Positions 1-10,439 of a stretch of 64,000 bases of DNA are shown here, piece by piece. Under the pieces are notes generated by a model that saw nothing but the letters and a program-made list of their open reading frames with translations, ran no database searches and had not been told where the DNA came from. Made by a program: the position numbers and the translations under genes. How positions within the stretch are numbered: position 1 is the stretch's first letter; each line of letters starts with the position of its first letter. Location: assembly GCA_023014485.1 (NCBI GenBank), contig JAJOZX010005613.1, positions 56,001-120,000 on the forward strand. Direction: 5' to 3'. Source of the stretch: Bathynomus jamesi (taxonomy: Eukaryota > Arthropoda > Malacostraca > Isopoda > Cirolanidae).

Positions 1-1
1 C

Positions 2-1978
2 AGGACATTTAATCAGATTATCAATAATGCAAACAAATACATACCCAAGGGCAACATTAGGAAATACAACCCAAATTACACTAGAGAAATAGCCCACCTC
101 ATAAGGCAACGTAACAACCTCAAACATAACACACAAACACCACACACAGAAGCCATAAAGCAGCAGATACAACAGCTCAACACAGAAATAAACAACAAAC
201 TCAAAGAAAAACAAACAGAAACATTCAGGGAATTCATAACAACACTAAACCACTCCACAGATACATACAGGCTATACAAGACTATAAACAGCATTACCCA
301 CTCTAACAGCGGCATTCACACCTCACACGCGGCTATCTGTCGCAGCCAAAATAATATCCTAACATACACACAACAAGCTAACATTCTAGTTAATCACTAC
401 GCAAAGATAAGTCACTTAAACAGAGACAACAACCAGAAACACGCAGACAAACAAACAGCCAGACACAAGAAAACCTACAGACTCGACACGACCATTACAC
501 CCTTCAATACAGACCAGACCACCAAGATCATCAAAAACATTAAAAATTCGAAGGCTACTGGACCAGACAACATATCTAACATACACCTTAAACACTTGGG
601 CCCACAAGGAATACTAGCTCTCACAAATATCAGCACATATTCATACCAACACTGTATTATTCCTGACATATGGAAACAAGGTAAAATTATTACACTACTC
701 AAACCAAACAAAAATCCAACAGAACCAGCTTCCTATAGACCCATTACTTTACTATGCACACCTTCCAAAGTAACAGAAAGACTAATCTTACAAATCACCA
801 ACCCACACATACCACTATCGCCTACTCAACATGGATTCAGACCTCACCACTCAACCACGACATTACTCACTAACCTGACGCAGCACATCATGGATGGCAT
901 CAACTCTAGAAGACCAGCTCAACGTACACTATTAGCAACAATTGACATTAGTAAAGCATTTGATGCTATCCCACGCTTCCCTCTCATAAACAAAATACTC
1001 AACACAAACATGCACAATAACACCAAAAGGTGGCTGAGCAACTATCTCTCAGGAAGATACTCACATGTCACATTTAATGGCAAGTCATCCAAAAACAAGC
1101 TTTTTCCGAACGGGGTCCCTCAAGGCTCTGTTCTCTCACCAACACTCTTCAACTTATACATGCATGACATTCCAACACCCATAGATAACAAGCTTACCTT
1201 ATCATCATATGCAGATGATATCACTCTAACATCCACCCACAACAACATCGACACCGCTACAAATAACCTACAAACATACATAAATAGTATACAAGACTGG
1301 CTCACACACAATAGACTCAAAGTAGCGCCCACAAAATCAACCATCACCTTGCTTACAAGCAACACAAAAGAACACCAGGTAATTCCACAACTTACACTAA
1401 ACAACATCAACATTCCACACACTCACAGAACCAAAATACTAGGTGTCACATACAACACATCATTATCTTTAGCAAACCACATTCAGGACATTAAAAACAA
1501 ATGTACGTCAAGACTTAACACGCTTAGGGTACTAACAGGCACAAACTTTGGACACCAGCAGGAAACAACATCACTCATCTACAAACAATATATTCGCTCA
1601 GTTATGGACTATGCTAGCCCATGCTGGGCACCCATTATCTCAAACACACACATAAACACCTTACAAACAATACAAAACAACGCACTTCGTATCATTACAG
1701 GATGCACTCAAACAACACCAATAGAACACCTGCACACAGAAACAAAAATACTAAAAGTTAGGGAACATTTAGACATGAGGGGAACACAATTCATGGCAGC
1801 AGCGACAACTAACCCACAACACCCTTGCCACTACATGTACAATCATGCACCAACACCTCGCACCATTAAGGTAACACCAGAGAGACATTATAACCAAATA
1901 CTCCATTCCATACCACGCCCCACAGACATCACACAGTACAGAAAACACATACACCACAACCTAACCCCAAAGCACTGA
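2..1978 (+). CDS. LINE reverse transcriptase, 5' partial
   Basis: Reverse transcriptase of a non-LTR retrotransposon, which would copy element RNA at a nicked target site. The frame is open without a stop from base 2 to the TGA at 1976-1978, so the true start is upstream; the first ATG giving a long product is at 596 but falls inside the domain. Visible motifs are KNSKATGPDNI (RT-0), YRPITLL, HGFRP, IDISKAFD with its first catalytic Asp, GVPQGSVLSP, and YADD at 1208-1219 with the catalytic Asp pair, followed by the thumb motif KILGV and the SVMDYASPCWAP region. No catalytic residue is missing. The domain itself is intact, but the C-terminal knuckle has been lost to a frameshift near 1965. Confidence 0.88.
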   Translation, partial: RTFNQIINNANKYIPKGNIRKYNPNYTREIAHLIRQRNNLKHNTQTPHTEAIKQQIQQLNTEINNKLKEKQTETFREFITTLNHSTDTYRLYKTINSITHSNSGIHTSHAAICRSQNNILTYTQQANILVNHYAKISHLNRDNNQKHADKQTARHKKTYRLDTTITPFNTDQTTKIIKNIKNSKATGPDNISNIHLKHLGPQGILALTNISTYSYQHCIIPDIWKQGKIITLLKPNKNPTEPASYRPITLLCTPSKVTERLILQITNPHIPLSPTQHGFRPHHSTTTLLTNLTQHIMDGINSRRPAQRTLLATIDISKAFDAIPRFPLINKILNTNMHNNTKRWLSNYLSGRYSHVTFNGKSSKNKLFPNGVPQGSVLSPTLFNLYMHDIPTPIDNKLTLSSYADDITLTSTHNNIDTATNNLQTYINSIQDWLTHNRLKVAPTKSTITLLTSNTKEHQVIPQLTLNNINIPHTHRTKILGVTYNTSLSLANHIQDIKNKCTSRLNTLRVLTGTNFGHQQETTSLIYKQYIRSVMDYASPCWAPIISNTHINTLQTIQNNALRIITGCTQTTPIEHLHTETKILKVREHLDMRGTQFMAAATTNPQHPCHYMYNHAPTPRTIKVTPERHYNQILHSIPRPTDITQYRKHIHHNLTPKH

Positions 1979-2328
1979 CACGACTCGGTCCGAATGCGGT
2001 CCTAGGTGCGAAGCCGCCGCCCATTAACAGGTCAGAGATCAGCCTGAGCAGATCGGATCGAGTTAACTTAGCACGATTCCGATGTGGACATCACCCCAAC
2101 TTATGGACATATAAACACAGACTAGACAACTCCATAGACGACACCTGCCACCTGTGCCAAGACACACCACAAACAATTGAACACATTATGACGGACTGTA
2201 CCGCTCTAGCACAACAACGAACACAACACAACATCACGAGTGCGCTGAACCTCTGGTCCACTCCGGAGAGGGCGATCGGTTACCTGCGTGCCGCCGGCTT
2301 GCTCGATCAGGGTGGGCTGATCGGCTAA
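1963..2328 (+). pseudogene. LINE C-terminal zinc-knuckle segment, frameshifted from the RT
   Basis: Frame 1 continues the protein after the RT frame ends, reading PNAVLGAKPPPINRSE, then LARFRCGHHPNLWTYKHRLD, then a CX2CX8HX4C knuckle (CHLC ... H ... C) and a closing LRAAGLLDQ before the TAA at 2326-2328. The two frames overlap across a short CCCC/AAA run at about 1963-1972, so a single-base indel there separates the RT from its knuckle. The knuckle probably binds nucleic acid, as in related elements. This could instead be a programmed frameshift, but a plain indel is simpler. Confidence 0.75.
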
Positions 2329-2342
2329 ACAACAACAACAAA

Positions 2343-4205
2343 ACTTATTTATACAAATTTGTGCCAAAGCCTCAGTTCCATTCAGTTCAGTTTCCATAAA
2401 ATTTCATACTCTTTTCTGAGAATCAGAAAAACAAGTCGATCAACAAGTTCACGAAATAACGCAGCTATCAAGATTTTGAGGTTTGCATTCAAAGTCAGTG
2501 GGGTCAAAATCTGTGAAGTTGCATTTAAAAGTTAGATACCTCGTGAGTTAAGTATGTTAAACTCTCCAGGCTTCAATACTTCTGTTCAAATTCTTTAGTA
2601 TGAAAAATTTTACGTAGTTTAATGTCATCGTGGACTGACTAGGTTTTGTTTGGACTTCCTGCTGAAGATAATAAAACTTTTAAAAACTGCGTAACAGCAG
2701 TCCCAGCAACGCGTTTAAGCATACTGAATCTCTAATGAACTAAATAAAAGTTGGAAGATGAATATTTTAAAATCTTTTTATGTTAAAGGAACTGTAACGT
2801 GAGAACTTCCATACATTAATTACAGGTAAAAAGATTTGTATCGTTGTTGAAGATGTGACCCATCTTTTGAAATTAATTTTATGAACATATTGACATTCAC
2901 TTCACTTATCAAGGGCGTGTCCAGGATTTTAGAAAGGGATATGTCCATACTTGAACCTTCGTGACGTCCATGGTTTTCGAAAACACTTATTTGTGTAGGC
3001 TTGATACATGATATGATCTGAACACTCCAACTGAGTGTTGACCTGAAGCAGGCAACCTAGATAATAATAATAATAATTATAATAATAATAATTCATTAAT
3101 TTAGGATCTTAAGAGATGTTTCCGGGCAACCAGGAAACCCCCCCTTGGGCACGCCACTGCTTCCTTATTGGAATAAAAACTAGAGGAACTCTTTCACTAA
3201 TCCTGCCAACTGTAACGTTTAACGTGAACAAAATTAGGTACTAAGTGAAACTTAGTGAAGACTAAGTGAAATTAAGTGAAAACGAATTTCTTCAACTACT
3301 GTAGCTTAGAATGTGGTTTTGTACTACCGTGTTTGGAAATTTGGCTTCTGTACCTGTACAGCTTTCACCCGATAACACTTATAGTTAGTGAAATAAAACC
3401 AGTCTCTGATAGAAACTAGGATTAATATTCCGCAGAACACATCACCTAAATCTTAGGAAAACAACAATATATTCAGAATCCTTGTAAAAAATAATGAAAG
3501 AAAATATGTTTTACATATTATGCAAATAAATATTAATAAGATAAAAAATTAATATTTAATATGTAATCTAATCAAAATTGGCAGCTGAAAGTATTGGCAG
3601 CAAATAATTGTTTCTTTGTTTCTGTGTTTCTGTGACAATGAACTGTGTCCGTTGTGAAGTAGACATTGAAGCCTTAATTCGTCTTGTTGCCTAAGACGAA
3701 GATAAAGCTTTGGATTTTTTGCAAATCACGGTATGATATTAAAAACTCGTTTATGTCCAAACTGTGGAAAAGAGTATAATTATATGTTAGGTTAGGTAAC
3801 GTTAGGTTAGGTTAGATAACGATAAAGAAAATTAAATTACATACCAGAAAATATGTATCTGATGTATTTTGAGACGATTAAATAGAATCTGTGAAATTGG
3901 GCAGCGTTCAACATACACATTTCTTCGGAAACAAATTATGTCCCTCAAAACCTGTTCAATTGCACCCCCCCCCCCCAAAAAAAACGTATACCAGATTCTG
4001 TTAAACCACATTACAATACATCAGAAAACTGTTATCTTCTATGTAATTTCGGGTAATGTGTTTTGCGAAAAATTTACCGAAACTAGTAACAGGTATGACC
4101 TTTACTGACTCAAGAGCAATAAATGTCGGTAATCTCTTTTACGGAACTTTTACCTTTATTAATATTTAACTTAAAGGTCTTTTTATTCACTTTAAATTTA
4201 CATTA
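2343..4205. other. No gene seen; AT-rich spacer
   Basis: I see no coding signal here. It contains a short imperfect (AAT)n tract at about 3060-3092, an old repeat-like patch around 2910-3160, a C-run at 3966-3976 and TTAGG-like units listed separately. Confidence 0.6.
3786..3816 (+). repeat. Short interstitial TTAGG-type array
   Basis: Five GTTAG(G) units interrupted once by TAAC. TTAGG is the ancestral arthropod telomere motif, but this array is too short to be a telomere. Similar short runs lie at about 4898-4916 and, inverted, at 40255-40285. Confidence 0.6.
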
Positions 4206-4206
4206 A

Positions 4207-4210
<4 letters not shown>

Positions 4211-4266
<56 letters not shown>

Positions 4267-4292
4267 GGTGTGTGTGTGTGTATATACACACT
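4211..4292. repeat. (CA)n microsatellite with short (TG)n end
   Basis: About 27 CA dinucleotides followed by a short TG/TA stretch. Confidence 0.95.
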
Positions 4293-4587
4293 ATACCGTA
4301 CCCGTACTCCTTTCCATTAAAAAAAAAAAAAATTTAAGGGAATGTTTTCTTTTCATTATTCCATTTTGGCTTTTTCTCAACCCACTTAGTAACTGCCTTT
4401 TAGCCTTGCATTTGGAGACTTGAAAGACCAGTTAGTTTTGAGCGCCTGTCTGAGAGGAACTCAAATCTTATTTACATTTGATGGTGCTTGATTGAGATTA
4501 ATATTAATGTTGATGGAGAAGACGAATTGGAAAGCTCTGAGAAATGAGTTTGTGAATGAAATGGTTAGCTGCGAGATGCGAGAGAAA

Positions 4588-4589
<2 letters not shown>

Positions 4590-4650
<61 letters not shown>
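4590..4650. repeat. (AG)n microsatellite
   Basis: About 30 AG units. Any open frame through it is an artefact of the repeat. Confidence 0.95.
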
Positions 4651-4654
<4 letters not shown>

Positions 4655-5030
4655 TAATTGAAATAGCTAATTGTCTATTTCGAAATTATATAGGCCTAGT
4701 TGATATATTTTATCTTTTGTTTTTCAGTCATTACAGCCAATAAATTAAGCTCTTATAAGCTTTAATACCCGTTCATGCATATTCTTCATAAAGCATAAAA
4801 AATGTCAGCTTAAAAACCGCTTTGCGAAGTCGTGTTGGCTGACAACATTTCGTGGACGTGACATTTATCAAGTTTTTAATGGTTAGATTTAACAAGTTGG
4901 GTTAGGTTAGGTTATTAAACACACTGAAAAAAAAGAGACACCAAAATCAGATATTTAAATTCCCACTGACGCCCATTTACTATGGAAACTGGATGCACGT
5001 TTTTTGAAAAAACATGTATTTGAGAACGTA
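4651..5030. other. No gene seen
   Basis: AT-rich spacer with one short TTAGG-like run. No feature recognised. Confidence 0.55.
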
Positions 5031-5056
5031 GGAAACACAAAAAGGTGCTCAAGCGC

Positions 5057-5078
5057 TTTCGTCTAATGACATCCTCAG
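5057..5078 (-). ncRNA. Hammerhead-ribozyme-like core in the 3' region of the minus PLE copy
   Basis: On the minus strand the order is CTGAGGA, T, GTC, ATTA, GAC, GAAA: the conserved CUGANGA box, a 3-bp stem II with a 4-nt loop, then GAAA. Hammerhead motifs are known in PLE terminal regions. Stems I and III are weak by eye, so activity is uncertain. Confidence 0.5.
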
Positions 5079-5467
5079 GAACACTGAAGTACATAAAAGG
5101 TTACGGCCTATATATAGGTTACAGAAAGAAAAAAAAATAAATAAATAAATAACATACATACACACAAACATACATATATATATATATATATATACATACA
5201 TATCTACACACATACATATATATATATATATATGCAATAAACGGAGAAGTAAAAATAAACATTAAAAATTAAAGATTAGAGGATTAACAAAGAGGCATAC
5301 AGATTTGTAAGGAAAAATATCGATTTTTAGCACAAGATCAAATGAATTAAAAATACAAATTTATACTGGTAATCAGCCCGGGTTTTAACACTTTGCCTTT
5401 TAGAGTCAAGTTTCGATATATATAAAAATAAAGTGAAGATTAAAAGTTAATAAAGTAGCGTACAAGT

Positions 5468-5896
5468 TTACCAAAGATTTAGCGTCCTACCCTTTTTATC
5501 TAAATTTGTTTTGAAGGAATTCAAAACGACAGGATCGAGTTGAAAAAGACCTTTGCTTATGTTGAAGTTATTTGAAAGTTGGATAATGGCAGACTCAAGA
5601 ATATTTCTATTGACAATGTTGCTAGAATGAAATAAAACTGAAGCATTATTCCAATCAATACAGTGGGATAACTCTGACAAATGGACAAAAAGAGCACTGG
5701 ACAACTGTCCTGTTCTAACGGAATATTGATGCTGTTTTATACGTATGTGCAAATCCTTTCCCGTCTGACCTATGTAAAAGGAATCACATTGTTTACACCC
5801 AATTTTATAGATAATGCCTGAATTATTGGTAGGGCTATTTTTTACTATGATATTTTTCACAATATTGTTATATGAAAATACTACATTAATATCCAA
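5468..5896 (-). pseudogene. GIY-YIG endonuclease domain of the minus PLE copy
   Basis: An open stretch of 142 residues carries the PLE-type nuclease signature. GIIYKI is followed by the CKQC Cys pair, FYIGQTGKDL and RIKQHQYSVR, with an ESAII motif further on. The Cys pair before YIGQTG is characteristic of canonical PLE nucleases. The domain is complete in this copy, whereas the plus copy has a frameshift just before it. It is the C-terminal domain of the PLE protein, not a free-standing gene. Confidence 0.85.
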
Positions 5897-6889
5897 AAGT
5901 TTAAGTACATTAGCAATGCCTAAAAAAGCCCGAGAAAAATGGAAGTACTAAAATATTTTTTGACAAAGTACGAGTGTTATTATTGACACGATAGAAAGTT
6001 CGTTTTGCCTTGTTGAGACAAGATTCCATAAACGCAGATGGGTAACACAGATCACTTCCAATACCGTTGATTTTTTCCAATTCGGCATCGATGTATTCCG
6101 GACTGGCGATCCTAAGGGCGCGGAGAAACATTGATGAAAAATGGCCTTCTTAGGGGGTGTCATGTCCCGAGTAAAAGTGTACGTAGGACAAATTGTTTGT
6201 TGTTTTCCGATAGATACTAAACTTAAAACCTGGGCTTTCCCTATGTACCCGCACATCCAAAAATGGGATTGAATTGTCTTGTTCCACTTCTAAAGTAAAC
6301 TTAATGGAGGGGACTTGATCATTTAACTGAAGGAGGAAGTTATCCAGGTCACGATTCATGGGCCAGATACACAAAATATCGTCGACGTACCGCAACCAAG
6401 GGATGCCAACCCCCAGGATTCTCGGAATGTAAGTAATTTCGAAAAACTCCATATAAATATGGAGAGGAGGGGCGATAAGGGGTTGCCCATGGCCATCCCA
6501 AACACTTGTTGATAATACTCGTTATTGAAAGTGAATTTACAGTCTTTGATGCAAAGCTTAATAAGTTCCAAAACAATGTGTGAAGGTAGTGGCAGGTCAT
6601 ACTTATGTAATCTTGGGAGAGAAAGTCAAGCATATCATCAATCGGCACTTTTGTAAACAATGAACAAACGTCAAAACTGATCAATCTATCGTTAGTTTCA
6701 GTACGTGCATTATTCAATTTTTCAGTAAGATCCATGGAATTTTTTACATGTGAATCAGAGATAGTTCCGAGAATGGGGGACAAGACTTTGACAAGCCATT
6801 TGGAGAGTTTATAAGTAATAGAGCCCACCGAGCTAATAATAGGGCGCATAGGGTTGCCAGGTTTGTGGGTTTTAATAAGACCGTAAAGG

Positions 6890-7074
6890 CAGTGGTGGGC
6901 ACGCGCAACGATTTTTGTAGCGCCGCAACCGCAACCGCAACTCTGCTGAAATAGTTGCGCCGCAAGCGCAAGCGCAACCCTTTTCAAAAAGTTGCGCCGC
7001 AAGCGCAAGCGCAACCAAAAATGTTGCGCCGGAAGTTGCGCCGCAACTTTTTGCGGCGCAACTGCCCACTTTTG
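6890..7074. mobile_element. hAT-type MITE, unit 1 of a twin insertion
   Basis: This is a 185-bp GC-rich unit starting CAGTGGTGGGCA and ending TGCCCACTTTTG, so the ends form an inverted repeat. The interior is packed with GCGCAA / TTGCGC motifs in both orientations. With unit 2 (7090-7274) and a 15-bp linker (7075-7089) it forms a 385-bp block flanked by 8-bp direct repeats CGTAAAGG at 6882-6889 and 7275-7282. The empty site is preserved in the plus PLE copy near 8240. An 8-bp duplication and CAGTGGTGGGC ends point to hAT. Confidence 0.85.
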
Positions 7075-7089
7075 CATTTAACGTATATC

Positions 7090-7274
7090 CAGTGGTGGGC
7101 ACGCGCAACGATTTTTGTAGCGCCGCAGCCGCAACCGCAACTCTGCTGAAATAGTTGCGCCGCACGCGCAAGCGCAACCCTTTTCAAAAAGTTGCGCCGC
7201 AAGCGCAAGCGCAACCAAAAATGTTGCGCCGCAAGTTGCGCCGCAACTTTTTGCGGCGCAACTGCCCACCTTTG
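7090..7274. mobile_element. hAT-type MITE, unit 2 of a twin insertion
   Basis: Same length and nearly the same sequence as the unit at 6890-7074. It starts CAGTGGTGGGCA and ends TGCCCACCTTTG, and is followed directly by the right copy of the 8-bp target duplication. There is no target duplication between the two units, which suggests they moved together. Confidence 0.85.
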
Positions 7275-8211
7275 CGTAAAGGTAGGGCAGAGAAGGTGAA
7301 GTGGACATGAAAAGCGGAATTAAGTCCTTATGATCTTTGAGAATGCGTTTCAAGCCACTATTAAATGATTTGATGACGTCATCCTGCGGGTTCTTCCTAA
7401 GTTTGCTGTATGTGGCGGGGTCCTGGAGAAGCTCGTTCATCTTCCGATATAGTCCACTTTGTCCATAATAACTATGGTGTTAGCCTTGTCTGCTTTAGTA
7501 ATATGGAGCTCCCCATCTTTTTTTAATTGTGAGAGGCCATCGCGAAAACGTTTAGGAAAGTTATCTTCGTAATTACCATTCGCCGCACTATAAACGAGGC
7601 CTTTAACTATGTTAAACAAATACTGAGAGAAATTACACTGTTTTTCAAAACACGCGAGACTGTAACAAATTTGTAAAGCCGAAGGTTTTTTAACAATAAA
7701 AAAGGACATACCATATCCAAGGGCACTTTTTGCATCGTCACTAATGTTTTTCGAAGAAAGGTTCAAAACACACTTTGAGCTTGCTTTTTTACTCCACTGA
7801 CTATTTCGAATGAGACTTTTAATTTTCCGATCCAAAATGTTACGAAGTGAAGTAGTTCTCCGACGCAACTCGTTGTAAATTTCATCAAACAAAGGTTGGA
7901 TCCACGGTTGGGGAATAACGGTTACAAAATTATGTTTGGCGATGTTTAAATTTTTGAAGGCGGACCACTCATTTTGTCTGGTGACTTCAATATGTTTCTT
8001 TAAAATTAATCTGCTGAAGTTGTTGAACGGATGGTCGTCAATTTGTCTGAGGCGAATCGGAAGCAGGGATTTGGGAAGAACTTGCTCCTCTAGACAGTTA
8101 GTAAGAAACTTTCGTCGGATACGAATTGCATGCCCCTTCCTTAATGTAGAAGAAAACACGGACACAAACGGAGACAAGAGAGGGAACAGCAAGCCGAAGG
8201 AACGCGTGGTG

Positions 8212-9661
8212 TTCATGTCCACTTCACCTTCTTGCCCTACCTTTACGGTCTTATTAAAACCCACAAACCTGGCAACCCTATGCGCCCTATTGTTAGCTCG
8301 GTGGGCTCTATTACTAAACTCTCCAAATGGCTTGTCAAAGTCTTGTCCCCCATTCTTGGAACTATCTCTGATTCACATGTAAAAAATTCCATGGATCTTA
8401 CTGAAAAATTGAATAATGCACGTACTGAAACTAACGATAGATTGATCAGTTTTGACGTTTGTTCATTGTTTACAAAAGTGCCGATTGATGATATGCTTGA
8501 CTTTCTCTCCCAAGAATTACATAAGTATGACCTGCCACTACCTTCACACATTGTTTTGGAACTTATTAAGCTTTGCATCAAAGACTGTAAATTCACTTTC
8601 AATAACGAGTATTATCAACAAGTGTTTGGGATGGCCATGGACAACCCCTTATCGCCCCTCCTCTCCAATATTTATATGGAGTTTTTCGAAATTACTTAGA
8701 TTCCGAGAATCCTGGGGGTTGGCATCCCTTGGTTGCGGTACGTCGACGATATTTTGTGTATCTGGCCCATGAATCGTGACCTGGATAACTTCCTCCTTCA
8801 GTTAAATGATCAAGTCCCCTCCATTAAGTTTACTTTAGAAGTGGAACAAGACAATTCAATCCCATTTTTGGATGTGCGGGTACATAGGGAAAGCCCAGGT
8901 TTTAAGTTTAGTATCTATCGGAAAACAACAAACAATTTGTCCTACGTACACTTTTACTCGGGGCATGACACCCCCACTAAGAAGGCCATTTTTTCATCAA
9001 TGTTTCTCCGCGCCCTTAGGATCGCCAGTCCGGAATACATCGATGCCGAATTGGAAAAAATCAACGGTATTGGAAGTGATCTGTGTTACCCATCTGCGTT
9101 TATGGAATCTTGTCTCAACAAGGCAAAACGAACTTTCTATCGTGTCAATAATAACACTCGTACTTTGTCAAAAAATATTTTAGTACTTCCATTTTTCCCG
9201 GGCTTTTTAGGCATTGCTAATGTACTTAAACTTTTGGATATTAATGTAGTATTTTCATATAACAATATTGTGAAAAATATCATAGTAAAAAATAGCTTAC
9301 CAATAATTCAGGCATTATCTATAAAATTGGGTGTAAACAATGTGATTCCTTTTACATAGGTCAGACGGGAAAGGATTTGCACACACGTATAAAACAGCAT
9401 CAATATTCCGTTAGAACAGGACAGTTGTCCAGTGCTCTTTTTGTCCATTTGTCAGAGTTATCCCACTGTATTGATTGGAATAATGCTTCAGTTTTATTTC
9501 ATTCTAGCAACATTGTCAATAGAAATATTCTTGAGTCTGCCATTATCCAACTTTCAAATAACTTCAACATAAGCAAAGGTCTTTTTCAACTCGATCCTGT
9601 TGTTTTGAATTCCTTCAAAACAAATTTAGATAAAAAGGGTAGGACGCTAAATCTTTGGTAA
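8212..9661 (+). pseudogene. PLE polyprotein, plus copy, 5'-truncated and broken
   Basis: The copy begins at about 8212 at the segment reading MSTSPS, so the N-terminal region present in the minus copy is absent. It continues through GLIKTHKPGNPMRPI, SFDVCSLFTKVP, FGMAMDNPLSPLLSNI and LRYVDDIL (YVDD at 8739-8750). The GIY-YIG domain is at about 9330-9661 in a different frame. Breaks are a missing base near 8236, an in-frame TAG at 8697-8699 just after EFFEIT, and a one-base loss near 9298. These differ from the breaks in the minus copy, so each copy is intact where the other is broken. Confidence 0.82.
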
Positions 9662-9884
9662 ACTTGTACGCTACTTTATTAACTTTTAATCTTCACTTTA
9701 TTTTTATATTATCGAAACTTGACTCTAAAAGGCAAAGTGTTAAAACCCGGGCTGATTACCAGTATAAATTTGTATTTTTAATTCATTTGATCTTGTGCTA
9801 AAAATCGATATTTTTCCTTACAAATCTGTATGCCTCTTTGTTAATCCTCTAATCTTTAATTTTTAATGTTTATTTTTACTTCTC

Positions 9885-9937
9885 CGTTTATTGCATATAT
9901 GTATATATATATATATATATGTATGTGTGTAGATATG

Positions 9938-9988
<51 letters not shown>

Positions 9989-10160
9989 TTGTGTGTATGT
10001 ATGTTATTTATTTATTTATTTTTTTTCTTTCTGTAACCTATATATAGGCCGTAACCTTTTATGTACTTCAGTGTTCCTGAGGATGTCATTAGACGAAAGC
10101 GCTTGAGCACCTTTTTGTGTTTCCTTTCCTTCGTGGTTTTATTCATCATTATATATATAT

Positions 10161-10215
<55 letters not shown>
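9885..10215. repeat. (TA)n tracts in and just beyond the PLE tail
   Basis: TA runs at about 9899-9920, 9942-9982 and 10149-10215. The inner ones are mirrored on the left arm at about 5173-5233. Confidence 0.9.
10077..10098 (+). ncRNA. Hammerhead-ribozyme-like core in the 3' region of the plus PLE copy
   Basis: CTGAGGA (10077-10083), T, GTC (10085-10087), loop ATTA, GAC (10092-10094), GAAA (10095-10098). It mirrors the minus-copy motif at 5057-5078 and lies in sense orientation about 415 bp after the end of the coding region. Confidence 0.5.
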
Positions 10216-10217
<2 letters not shown>

Positions 10218-10439
10218 ACTATTATTTTTAAGTGAAAAATAATTGACCGGTTGTAAAGTAATAATAATATGCAGTTTCCCAAAATACACTTTCAAATAAA
10301 TGGTTTCCTTCAGAACGTATGATATATAGGGCTTCTGATTTCCATGGTACCTGGGCGACATTGGAGAACTTAAGTACCTGAAATTGCTACGTCTCAGGCT
10401 TTTATGATCTTTTATGCGCACGCAGGACAGGACTTATTT

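Larger units (their letters stand above)
1..2342 (+). mobile_element. Non-LTR retrotransposon (jockey/CR1-type LINE), 3' part, runs in from left edge
   Basis: The left edge lies inside the element, in the linker between endonuclease and reverse transcriptase. The frame is open from base 2 and reads IPKGNIRKYNP, a typical linker motif. The reverse transcriptase follows, then a C-terminal CCHC-like knuckle in another frame, and the element ends in a CAA-rich tail at about 2329-2342. The endonuclease and 5' end lie outside the window. The clade is inferred from domain order only; jockey, CR1 and related clades cannot be separated by eye. Confidence 0.85.
5468..8211 (-). pseudogene. PLE polyprotein (RT + GIY-YIG endonuclease), minus copy, broken
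   Basis: Reading from 8211 leftwards: an N-terminal PLE region (7437-8211), the start of the RT palm (7283-7440, one frame away), then an inserted twin MITE. The RT resumes at 6889 with GLIKTHKPGNPMRPI, SFDVCSLFTKVP, FGMAMGNPLSPLLS and LRYVDDIL (YVDD at 6378-6389). Last comes the GIY-YIG domain at 5468-5896. Lesions are a frameshift near 7440, the insertion at 6890-7274, a one-base shift after FLSQ near 6615, a one-base deletion just after PLLS near 6453, and a shift near 5900-5940. All catalytic motifs are still readable. The element would have used its RT and nuclease for target-primed insertion, but this copy cannot make an intact protein. Confidence 0.85.
5031..10124. mobile_element. Penelope-like element pair in head-to-head inverted orientation
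   Basis: Two copies of one PLE lie 5' end to 5' end. The longer minus-strand copy runs from about 8211 down to 5031 and the 5'-truncated plus-strand copy from about 8212 to 10124. The outer ends match as inverted repeats: GGAAACACAAAAAGG at 5031 is the reverse complement of the sequence ending at 10124. The arms stay near-identical through the coding region, 3' UTR and even the AT-rich tail. The only large difference is a 385-bp insertion at 6890-7274 plus its 8-bp target duplication. PLE identity comes from a reverse transcriptase with a YVDD box joined to a C-terminal GIY-YIG nuclease. Inverted or partial pairs are known for this superfamily. Confidence 0.85.
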
